Virus record (IMG/VR): IMGVR_UViG_3300023240_000127
Span: 1 to 23,004 of that record
Length of the DNA stretch: 23,004 bases
Source: a virus
Strand: one strand, 5' to 3'
Positions 1-5,406 of this stretch are shown one piece after another. The stretch's first letter is position 1. Each line of letters begins with the position of its first letter. The notes beneath the pieces were generated by a model, which saw only the letters and a program-made list of their open reading frames with translations, did not search any database and was not told the DNA's origin. The position numbers were made by a program, and so were the translations under genes.

Positions 1-674
1 TCACCAGAGTTCCTGATCCCACCATCAGCGATTAAGCTTGGGCCTTCTCCATAGTAAAACTTTTCTCTAATGTTTATGATAGAAGCAAGAGTCGGTACTC
101 CGTGAGCACTAACCACTCTAGTGGTGCAGGCTGAACCACCGCCAATACCTACTCTGATAGAATCTGCTCCAGCATCCCCCAGTCTGGCAAAGCCGTCCCA
201 AGTTGCAACGTTTCCAGCCATAAGGTGAACATCACCAGGAATCTCTTTCCGCAAAAGCTCAACGGCTGTTACTGCATTTTGATTGTGACCATTTGCAACA
301 TCTACTAGAATAAGGTTTGCTCCAGCCTCAATAAGCATCATAGCGTCTTCTATAAATGCTTTACGAGCTCCGACAGATCCTCCTACATTCCTGTGGTCTT
401 TCTGTGCCCTAGACATTCTAGCCATAGAAAGCTGTTCTTCGAGTGGCATATACCTGTGAAGGATACCCATCCCACCAAGATTATCCATAGCCTCTACCAT
501 TTCCCATTCGCAAACGGTGTCCATTGGTGCTGCAATAATCGGCAGCCCAAGCTCTATTCCATTTCCTAGATTAGTAGCAAGAGAAACATCCTTTCTGCTT
601 TCTATTTCAGAATGCTGGGGTACCAGCAAGATGTCGTCAAATGATAAATGTTCCTTATTACTATACTGTTTCAT
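1..674 (-). CDS. guaB: IMP dehydrogenase (GuaB-like), lacking CBS domains, 3' end cut by window
   Basis: The 224 codons visible give a (beta/alpha)8 barrel of the IMPDH/GMP reductase family. The N-terminus LSFDDILLVPQHSEIESR, then PIIAAPMDTV and GGMGILHRY, match IMPDH. The catalytic loop is GIGGGSACTTR with the active-site Cys, followed by IADGGIRNSGD. The last motif has the IMPDH form; GMP reductases usually have a Cys-containing DGGCT version there. Enzymes of this family oxidise IMP to XMP with NAD+, the committed step to guanine nucleotides. The chain runs directly from the LHRY segment (about residue 73) to GGSVGAR (about 98), so the roughly 120-residue CBS pair typical of cellular IMPDH is absent. 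The ATG at 672-674 overlaps the upstream gene by 14 bases. The remaining C-terminus lies beyond base 1. GMP reductase is the main alternative. Confidence 0.9.
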   Translation of the reverse strand, partial: MKQYSNKEHLSFDDILLVPQHSEIESRKDVSLATNLGNGIELGLPIIAAPMDTVCEWEMVEAMDNLGGMGILHRYMPLEEQLSMARMSRAQKDHRNVGGSVGARKAFIEDAMMLIEAGANLILVDVANGHNQNAVTAVELLRKEIPGDVHLMAGNVATWDGFARLGDAGADSIRVGIGGGSACTTRVVSAHGVPTLASIINIREKFYYGEGPSLIADGGIRNSG

Positions 675-933
675 TTCTCTCCTTAGCAATTAAAAGTAAT
701 ACTAAATACCCAATGAGGTCAAAGATGGTGTCGTCTCCTGGATACTCGTGACCTCTCTGTACCCTGGAAAGTTTGTCGTCAATACGAACGTAGAGCTGTT
801 CAATGTTATCGTTCTTTGAAAACATTCTTACTGGCTCTAAGGCAGAGTCTCCATACGCCCTGTTCTTTTCTATTAACATCTTCTGGATGCCAGACATTAC
901 CCGCTCTATGCTCTCTTCTGTCTCTTTACTCAA
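661..933 (-). CDS. DUF1599/Nmad1-like small protein
   Basis: This 90-aa all-helical protein has the pattern of the DUF1599 family, also called nucleotide modification associated domain 1: LIEKNRAYGDSALEP, then MFSK, then LYVRIDDKLSRVQRG, then DDTIFDLIGYLVLLL. The acidic and basic positions (KNRAYG, RIDDKLSR, D-x3-DLIGY) are the conserved ones. The family is distantly MazG-like and recurs in phage genomes near nucleotide or base modification enzymes; no reaction is firmly assigned. The start is TTG at 931-933, supported by an AAGGAAA Shine-Dalgarno sequence at 942-948 with 8-base spacing. The TTG overlaps the preceding stop as TTGA. It sits directly upstream of the IMP dehydrogenase and overlaps it, so the two are probably translationally coupled. 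An internal ATG at codon 13 would cut into the first helix. Confidence 0.75.
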   Translation of the reverse strand: MSKETEESIERVMSGIQKMLIEKNRAYGDSALEPVRMFSKNDNIEQLYVRIDDKLSRVQRGHEYPGDDTIFDLIGYLVLLLIAKERNETV

Positions 934-1085
934 CGTTTAGATTTCCTTAGTTTAAATTTAGATAGATATACGTAGATTGTTTCTACGCTTACCCCGCACT
1001 CTTTTGCGATTTCTTCTGGTGTTTTGCGGTCAAGATGATATCTTTTCTTGAGCCATATTTCATTTGTATAAAGTTTAGCAGCCAC
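930..1085 (-). CDS. Small helix-turn-helix protein, 51 aa
   Basis: A GTG-initiated frame of 51 codons fills the space between the resolvase and the DUF1599-like gene. It has a strong Shine-Dalgarno AAGGAG at 1091-1096, 5 bases before the GTG. The product begins VAAKLYTNEIWLKKRYHLDR, then KTPEEIAKECGVSVETIYVY and a basic tail KFKLRKSKR. TPEEIAKECGVSVETIYVYL is a classic helix-turn-helix, of the type found in short phage DNA-binding proteins, resolvase C-termini and homing endonuclease accessory domains. Its stop overlaps the next start by four bases (TTGA), which argues that it is translated. The target is unknown; it could be a small regulator of the operon or an architectural DNA-binding protein. 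Confidence 0.75.
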   Translation of the reverse strand: MAAKLYTNEIWLKKRYHLDRKTPEEIAKECGVSVETIYVYLSKFKLRKSKR

Positions 1086-1090
1086 AGTAT

Positions 1091-1096
1091 CTCCTT
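1091..1096 (-). promoter_or_regulatory. Shine-Dalgarno AAGGAG deciding the GTG start of the 51-aa HTH gene
   Basis: AAGGAG on the minus strand lies 5 bases upstream of the GTG at 1083-1085, between that start and the resolvase stop at 1098-1100. It is the main evidence that this short non-ATG frame is a real gene. Confidence 0.7.
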
Positions 1097-1097
1097 G

Positions 1098-1673
1098 TCA
1101 AGTCAGCTTGTTCCAATTATTTATGGCATAGTGCCCTATACCAACGGCATCTGCCACGTCGTTGTCTTCTATCTTTCTGTCATAAATAGTATTAACAAAC
1201 CTAATAGTTCTTTGTTTCCTAAACTCTCTCTCCCTGGTCTTATACCAAGACTCACTTCTCTCAGGACTACCGACTCTCAGGTTTGCCTTTTCTGGATTGG
1301 TAAGCCTACCATTTCCTATAAAGGTTTGCCAAGCAATAGGATTAATTGATTTAATAATCTTTACCCCAGACATAGACATCGCACCGAGCATAGCCCCTTG
1401 AACCAGTGCAAGATCTGCGGCGGTCTTTGGACTGTTGATAAAAACAGTGTGCTCAATTACAATGGCTTCTGGTATTCCATAATGATCAAAGAATGCCTTA
1501 GTCTTGGCTGCGGCGTCTCCAACCTTGTTGTAGGTTGTGTACCCTGTAAAGTTAATCTTTCCAATAGATTCTAGGTTGTCTTCATAGAAAAAAGCAAAGG
1601 CAAGGTTATTCGTGCTTGCATCAATAGAGCAGATGGTTTTTGGTTTATTCGTTATCTGGCTTAGCTTTACCAT
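1098..1673 (-). CDS. RuvC-like Holliday junction resolvase
   Basis: The 191-aa product has the RNase H fold signature of RuvC-type resolvases. The first strand is TICSIDASTNNLAFAFF with catalytic D18. The second acidic site is E74 in AIVIEHTVF. A helix NPIAWQTFIGNGRL follows, like the RuvC P-x-x-W/V-K region. The C-terminal acidic cluster DNDVADAVGIG supplies D172 and D175. These four carboxylates would bind two metal ions and cut four-way junctions symmetrically, resolving recombination or replication intermediates before packaging. The basic stretch around residues 130-165 (RVGSPERSESWYKTRERE) probably contacts DNA. The ATG overlaps the upstream zinc-finger gene by 29 bases and follows an AGGGG Shine-Dalgarno. 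Neighbouring Cas4-like and RecA-like genes fit a recombination cluster. Confidence 0.85.
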   Translation of the reverse strand: MVKLSQITNKPKTICSIDASTNNLAFAFFYEDNLESIGKINFTGYTTYNKVGDAAAKTKAFFDHYGIPEAIVIEHTVFINSPKTAADLALVQGAMLGAMSMSGVKIIKSINPIAWQTFIGNGRLTNPEKANLRVGSPERSESWYKTREREFRKQRTIRFVNTIYDRKIEDNDVADAVGIGHYAINNWNKLT

Positions 1674-1944
1674 TAGCCAACCCCTTTATTTCTCTAAGAG
1701 TTTTATGAACATCTTTTGGATTTACTAAACAAGAAAAGCAAAGAGAGTCATCGTTGTATGCAGACAGCTTGGACTCGCATAGCTTGCAAAGTCTTTCTTG
1801 TTTCATCCTACGATGACGTCTTTCAACAGAATAGCGTTGAGCTATCTTTTCTTTTGTTGCTTCTTCCCTGCATTCGGGAGAGCAATATATTTGATAGGTT
1901 ACTTTTGGATTAAATGATGTGTCACACCATTGACAATGCTTCAT
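1645..1944 (-). CDS. Two-zinc-finger protein of unknown function, 99 aa
   Basis: Two Cys-rich knuckles are visible: HCQWCDTSF with IYCSPECREEA (C4, C7, C21, C25) near the N-terminus, and LCKLCESK with LCFSCLV (about C53, C56, C69, C72) in the second half. Each four-Cys set would bind one zinc. Between them is a very basic stretch (RYSVERRHRRMKQER) likely to contact nucleic acid. The first half resembles short zinc ribbons of phage HNH-type or Cas4-neighbour proteins, but no catalytic HNH motif is present. The gene overlaps the Cas4-like gene (22 bases or so) upstream and the resolvase downstream, so a DNA-binding helper in recombination is plausible but unproven. Confidence 0.75.
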   Translation of the reverse strand: MKHCQWCDTSFNPKVTYQIYCSPECREEATKEKIAQRYSVERRHRRMKQERLCKLCESKLSAYNDDSLCFSCLVNPKDVHKTLREIKGLANGKAKPDNE

Positions 1945-2710
1945 CTATAGGCTCCAGAGATTTTAGTTTTATGTCTCCCTTGCCAGCATCGTCGCAAACT
2001 GCCCGCAGGGGACATGATTTGCAAATCTTTGAATTAGAACGATATACCTTCTCTGGCATGGTTTTATTTTCCCATGCCTTACGGACGGTTCTCATCCATT
2101 CAAATGCTTGATCTACCCACTTTATGTAGTACTCGTTTACTTCAACAGGAATAGCCAACAGCTCGTGGTTATTCTTGTTCTCATAAATGAGGACACCTTT
2201 TGCTTTCTTAAGAATCTTCATATAGATAAGGATCTGAATCAGGTGACCAGTCTTTGCCTTACGACTATTCTTTCGATACTCAAACCCCTCGGCCATTGCC
2301 GTCTTGATCTCTCCGAGAAGTTCTTCTCCCTGCCAATCAAGGATGACGTCACCGTAACCAAAGATAGGAGGGTCTTCATTTACAATCTTAAACTCTGAGT
2401 CGATAAGGATTCCTGCATCGCCCATAGCCTGCTGAATTCTTTCGTGCGACTTAGTGCCATTGGTCATGTTGGCACCAGCAAAGGCGTCTGCGTTGTCTTC
2501 AAAGGTACCGCCTTCAAAGGCTAGATACCAATACCTGGCACACTCTCCATGCCCATAGGCAATTGTAGATGGAGCAAAGCTTTTCTTTTGCTGATGACGA
2601 GGACCACGCTTAGCAATATATCCAGAATTAATCTTTTGAATTAGTGCATCCATATTAGCTTTGTCTATCTGCTTGGGACCCATCACTTGTTGCAATAAAT
2701 TTTTTGACAT
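1922..2710 (-). CDS. Cas4-like PD-(D/E)XK exonuclease with Fe-S cluster cysteines
   Basis: The 262-aa product carries the full Cas4/RecB-nuclease signature. C57 (HGECARYWYL) is the lone N-terminal cluster cysteine. H89 is in GTKSHERIQ. D121 is in FGYGDVILDW. E134 and K136 form the E-x-K of LLGEIKTA. Q159 is in GHLIQILIYMK. C230, C233 and C239 (ICKSCPLRAVC) complete a four-cysteine [4Fe-4S] site. Such enzymes resect DNA ends in a metal-dependent way. In phages they usually stand alone with recombination genes and have no CRISPR role, and there is no CRISPR array or cas1/cas2 here. With the RecA-like, RuvC-like and DEDDy genes nearby, end resection for phage recombination is the likely job. No clear Shine-Dalgarno precedes the ATG, so it may rely on termination-reinitiation from the gene ending at 2715. 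Confidence 0.87.
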   Translation of the reverse strand: MSKNLLQQVMGPKQIDKANMDALIQKINSGYIAKRGPRHQQKKSFAPSTIAYGHGECARYWYLAFEGGTFEDNADAFAGANMTNGTKSHERIQQAMGDAGILIDSEFKIVNEDPPIFGYGDVILDWQGEELLGEIKTAMAEGFEYRKNSRKAKTGHLIQILIYMKILKKAKGVLIYENKNNHELLAIPVEVNEYYIKWVDQAFEWMRTVRKAWENKTMPEKVYRSNSKICKSCPLRAVCDDAGKGDIKLKSLEPIDEALSMV

Positions 2711-2714
2711 AATC

Positions 2715-3023
2715 TTATCGGGTAATATATTTCAAAGCTGCTACCAGATCACTGATAGCTGAAGCTGCTGTAAAATATATATTCTTTTTAGCCCGATCTC
2801 CTTTATCTACGTTAGCCATCCAGGTAGCTCTGAAAGACATCTTTGCTGCAATTGCTTGCAACCTAACAATCTCTAGTGTTGCTACATTAATCGGGATGTC
2901 TGGCTTTAGGATAAGCTTTGCAATTGTTACGAGAGCCTGTGTAAGCTCTTCGTCCTCCATGTAATCTGCTATTTCCGAAAGACCATTTACCAAATCAATC
3001 GTTGTTTTGTTTTCTTCCACCAT
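2715..3023 (-). CDS. Conserved-looking hypothetical protein, 102 aa
   Basis: I do not recognise a named family. The product is mainly helical, acidic at the N-terminus (MVEENKTTIDLVNGLSEIAD) and hydrophobic through the middle (QALVTIAKLILKPDIPINVATLEIVRLQAIAAK). It ends AISDLVAALKYITR, with no transmembrane segment, cysteine or obvious catalytic motif. It lies between the proofreading-type exonuclease and the Cas4-like nuclease, so it could be an accessory subunit of either. There is no well-placed Shine-Dalgarno. Instead TGCTATAAT occurs just before the ATG, which may indicate an unusual initiation signal. Confidence 0.65.
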   Translation of the reverse strand: MVEENKTTIDLVNGLSEIADYMEDEELTQALVTIAKLILKPDIPINVATLEIVRLQAIAAKMSFRATWMANVDKGDRAKKNIYFTAASAISDLVAALKYITR

Positions 3024-3026
3024 ATT

Positions 3027-3035
3027 ATTATAGCA
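3027..3035 (-). promoter_or_regulatory. Possible extended -10 element abutting a start codon
   Basis: TGCTATAAT on the minus strand matches the extended -10 consensus TGnTATAAT exactly and ends only three bases before the ATG at 3021-3023. No -35 hexamer is visible at 17-18 bases. The spacing is too short for an ordinary leadered transcript and slightly short for a leaderless one. The element may be real or just AT-rich spacer. Confidence 0.3.
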
Positions 3036-3636
3036 CCTTCTCAGGGTCTGAGATTTCTCGCTTCTCTTTAATGCTTACACTGCTTGCACCAGGAAGCCAA
3101 GGAACAAGAACCTGGTATAATTCTTCAAGTAGTACTACGTCTTGGATCTGATACTTTTTCATTTCTGCCCAGGACTTGCCGTTGCCCTCCATGCAGCCAA
3201 TCCAAAGATCAAAGCCTGAGTGCTTGAACTTTGACCCAACGCCTAGGGCTTGTGCCACATAGTCAAGCTTGTTTGATGGGAACTTGAAGTTAGCCTTAAC
3301 AACACTCATAAGGTCAAGATCTTTAACTACAGATGGTGGAGCCATTCCATTTTCAAGGAACTCCCTCTTAATATGCTTGTGGTCAAAAGCCGCTGAGTTC
3401 CACCCAATAAGGATGTCTGCTTCTTCCATCATGGAGTGTAGCTCTTTAAGCATAGCTTCCTTGCCATCGTGATGTACGGACTTAAAGGTTACCTTCTTTT
3501 TGCCCTGCCACTTGGCACCAAAGCACAGCATTTCGGTAGGCTTGATGATTTGATTAATACCAATATTTTGGTCCCAAAGGCCCCAGGTATAAACTTGCAG
3601 AGGTGTTGTTTCAATATCTAGCATTAGAATTTTCAT
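3028..3636 (-). CDS. DEDDy 3'-5' exonuclease, probable polymerase proofreading subunit
   Basis: The 202-aa product has the three Exo motifs of the DnaQ/PolB exonuclease superfamily. Exo I is ILMLDIETTP (D7, E9). Exo II is ILIGWNSAAFDHKHIKREF (N80 and D85). Exo III is Y162-x3-D166 (KKYQIQDVVLLEEL), which makes it the DEDDy type, closer to the exonuclease domain of family B polymerases than to the DEDDh epsilon subunit. It would remove mismatched 3' nucleotides. It is encoded in the same run as the DnaE-like polymerase, which itself has no DnaQ-type domain, so it probably supplies proofreading in trans. The start overlaps the upstream stop by 4 bases (ATGA). Confidence 0.85.
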   Translation of the reverse strand: MKILMLDIETTPLQVYTWGLWDQNIGINQIIKPTEMLCFGAKWQGKKKVTFKSVHHDGKEAMLKELHSMMEEADILIGWNSAAFDHKHIKREFLENGMAPPSVVKDLDLMSVVKANFKFPSNKLDYVAQALGVGSKFKHSGFDLWIGCMEGNGKSWAEMKKYQIQDVVLLEELYQVLVPWLPGASSVSIKEKREISDPEKVL

Positions 3637-3926
3637 TTGCTATCTCTCTCTTCTATCAATTGTTCTAGCAAGGACATCTCTATGACCGCTAGTCTTGTTT
3701 TGTTTCCTGTTTCTCCTAGTACTACTACTATAGCAGGATCTTTGTGAGACTTCAAGGCATCAGTTGTTGCTTTTGCCCAGACATCTTTGTTTAAAGTAAA
3801 TGACTTGCCGACTTCTTTAAAGTCAATGACAAAGTTGTGCCATGAGGCATCTCCCTTTTTTGTATTACGGCCAGAGTTTTTGTGTAGCTTTGCTCCGATA
3901 CGTTTACCTTCAGACCTTTCGCTCAT
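3633..3926 (-). CDS. Small PD-(D/E)XK-type, resolvase-like protein, 97 aa
   Basis: The basic N-terminus GKRIGAKLHKNSGRNTKKGD leads into SWHNFVIDFKEVGKSFTLN. D26 of KKGDA and D35-x-K37 of IDFKEV have the spacing of a small PD-(D/E)XK nuclease core. The following WAKATTDALKSHKDPAIVVV gives the helix and strand expected after it. Similar short proteins in phages are often labelled Holliday junction resolvase-like. At 97 residues the fold would be minimal, perhaps dimeric. A second junction nuclease beside the RuvC-like gene would be redundant, so it may act on another structure or have no catalysis. The ATG follows an AGAGGAGAG Shine-Dalgarno and overlaps the upstream 59-aa gene by 17 bases. Confidence 0.6.
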   Translation of the reverse strand: MSERSEGKRIGAKLHKNSGRNTKKGDASWHNFVIDFKEVGKSFTLNKDVWAKATTDALKSHKDPAIVVVLGETGNKTRLAVIEMSLLEQLIEERDSK

Positions 3927-4089
3927 AGTCTCTCCTCTTTTTTCTTGTTTCTAGTGAGACTACGCTCAAATGTTTGTCTTTACAAACCCATGTAAGCTTC
4001 TTGTCTTCAGGATAGTGCCTAAGAGTTGTTGCAATCCCCTTACAGGTTTTGCAAACAAATACTCCAGGATGTAGATTATAGCGAGACAT
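3910..4089 (-). CDS. Small zinc-ribbon protein, 59 aa
   Basis: An ATG at 4087-4089 opens a 59-codon frame with an AGGGG Shine-Dalgarno just upstream. The product reads MSRYNLHPGVFVCKTCKG, then an aromatic/charged stretch LRHYPEDKKLTWVCKDKH, then the basic tail ETRKKRRDYERKV. C13 and C16 with a later Cys and His form an apparent C-x2-C...C-x3-H zinc knuckle. The frame overlaps the RecA-like gene by 14 bases and the PD-(D/E)XK-type gene by 17 bases. This chaining is typical of real genes in this genome and fills what would otherwise be a 150-base gap. It is probably a nucleic-acid-binding helper; function unknown. Confidence 0.72.
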   Translation of the reverse strand: MSRYNLHPGVFVCKTCKGIATTLRHYPEDKKLTWVCKDKHLSVVSLETRKKRRDYERKV

Positions 4090-5089
4090 CGAGCCCCTGC
4101 AGTAGTTTTTTTTGCAGATCGAGATCTTCTTTTACTCGCTCTACAAAGGCGTCTCTTCCCTGAAGCTTTGTACCATCTTCAAGCTGGTACCATGCCCCAG
4201 TCCTATGGACTAACCCATTGGCTTCTGCTGTATCTACTAGGTCAGCAATGCTGTCCACCCCGATGAAGGGACCGCGATAGTAGAAATCATACTCTCCAGA
4301 ATCTCCAGGAGCTGATGTCTTTGAGTTAGTTACTTCCCAACGAACTTTTCTACCAATCTTTTGCTCAATTAGCTTGTCTCCAGATTTAATCTTGCCCTTA
4401 ATGGCTTGAGAATCTGACGCAGAAGAAAATAGCTTTACGATAGTAGAAGACATAAACTGTGTTGTTTGTCCTCCAGTGGGCACCTGCTGCGTATACATTG
4501 CGTTAATGCTGTTGCGTGACTGAGAAATGGCAAGTATCAAAGTTTTATTATCTTTGTTATTTGCCCAGTTAATCATAAGCCAAGCGTGCTTAAGGTCTTT
4601 AGACTCTGCACCAATCTGTTTTGTGTTTTCTAAAGGCTTTAGCTCATCAGAGTCTTTTTCAAAGTAGACTGCTGGCAAGAGAGAGCTGATGCTGTCAATT
4701 ACAATAATGTCTACCCCTGCAGAGATCAGCCCCACGGCTGCCTCAACCATATCGTTAATGCTTCTTGCCTCAGAGTAGATTAACTCTTCTGTCTTAACTC
4801 CAAGCTTCATCGCCCATGCCTCGTCATAAGACATCTCTGCATCGATCCAAGCACACAGCTTTCCTTCTTTTTGAGCTAGAGCAATAGTCTGTAAACAAAC
4901 AGAAGACTTGGCACTAGACTTGCTGCCCCACAAAAGAACCTGTCGCCCATAGGGAAAGCCCCCGCCTAAAGCCCTGTTGAGTCCAGCACTAGGAGTCGGC
5001 TGCATCTCTGTAGTAATGTTGATGGCTGGGCCAACTTTTTTTCTTAGCTTGGGATCTAGCAGAGCTAGAGCCTCTTCAATAGTAGTCAT
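4076..5089 (-). CDS. recA: RecA-like recombinase with unusual Walker A
   Basis: At 337 aa this is close to bacterial RecA length (about 350). The core begins LNRALGGGFPYGRQVLLWG, followed by Walker A GSKSSAKSS (residues 55-63), the LCAWIDAEMSYD strand with the catalytic-type Glu, Walker B VDIIVIDSISSLLP, and a Q-loop region LILAISQSRNSI. The RecA-like C-terminal part reads IADLVDTAEANGLV then TGAWYQLEDG and QGRDAF. RecA polymerises on single-stranded DNA and pairs homologous strands using ATP. The canonical P-loop GPESSGKT here reads GSKSSAKS: the Gly before the catalytic Lys is Ala, which may lower ATP turnover. The ATG shares a base with the MazG-like stop (TAATG). UvsX-like is another suitable label. 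Confidence 0.9.
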   Translation of the reverse strand: MTTIEEALALLDPKLRKKVGPAINITTEMQPTPSAGLNRALGGGFPYGRQVLLWGSKSSAKSSVCLQTIALAQKEGKLCAWIDAEMSYDEAWAMKLGVKTEELIYSEARSINDMVEAAVGLISAGVDIIVIDSISSLLPAVYFEKDSDELKPLENTKQIGAESKDLKHAWLMINWANNKDNKTLILAISQSRNSINAMYTQQVPTGGQTTQFMSSTIVKLFSSASDSQAIKGKIKSGDKLIEQKIGRKVRWEVTNSKTSAPGDSGEYDFYYRGPFIGVDSIADLVDTAEANGLVHRTGAWYQLEDGTKLQGRDAFVERVKEDLDLQKKLLQGLDVSL

Positions 5090-5406
5090 TAAAAACGAAC
5101 ACCATGCCTTTCTGGACGTGTCTTGTTGTATTCTGATTTTCTTTCCATAGCGTCATCCAAAGAATGCTCTACATAACCATAATCATACATTCCTCGCCAA
5201 AGGTCAAGAGTCCTGATTAGAATGTCTGCCAACTCCTCGACGACTTCCTGGCTGCCCTTGTCTTTACGAACTGCCTCCATTACCTCTGTAACCTCAGACA
5301 CGATCATCATGCACTGCTTGGCAATAAAGATATCGTCTACTGTGTGATTCCAGAAGCCTTTCTCTACCGCTGTTTCGTGTAACCTACCTGCAATTTCTTC
5401 AAACAT
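5089..5406 (-). CDS. MazG-like nucleotide pyrophosphohydrolase
   Basis: With the start at 5404-5406 the product is 105 aa and all-helical, as for the compact MazG-like group. The metal-binding motif is IVSEVTEVMEAV (E38, E41) followed by EVVEELADILIRTLDL (E58, D61), the E-x2-E ... E-x2-D pattern. These enzymes split NTPs or dNTPs to the monophosphate plus pyrophosphate. In phages they clear aberrant nucleotides, alter alarmones or, as MazZ, hydrolyse dGTP to support 2-aminoadenine synthesis. Which applies here cannot be told from the motif. A longer frame opening at 5466 exists, but a perfect GGAGGA 6 bases before 5406 supports the shorter start. It overlaps the polymerase gene by 8 bases and shares one base with the recA start. 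Confidence 0.82.
   Translation of the reverse strand: MFEEIAGRLHETAVEKGFWNHTVDDIFIAKQCMMIVSEVTEVMEAVRKDKGSQEVVEELADILIRTLDLWRGMYDYGYVEHSLDDAMERKSEYNKTRPERHGVRF

Noticed and set aside
1-674. GMP reductase instead of IMP dehydrogenase
   Set aside because: The absence of CBS domains alone fits GMP reductase, but GGMGILHRY and DGGIRNSGD follow the IMPDH pattern. Not fully excluded, because the C-terminal flap with the IMPDH catalytic Arg lies outside the window.
1922-2710. The Cas4-like gene as evidence for a CRISPR-Cas locus
   Set aside because: No repeat-spacer array and no Cas1, Cas2 or effector gene in the window; phage Cas4-like nucleases commonly occur alone with recombination genes.
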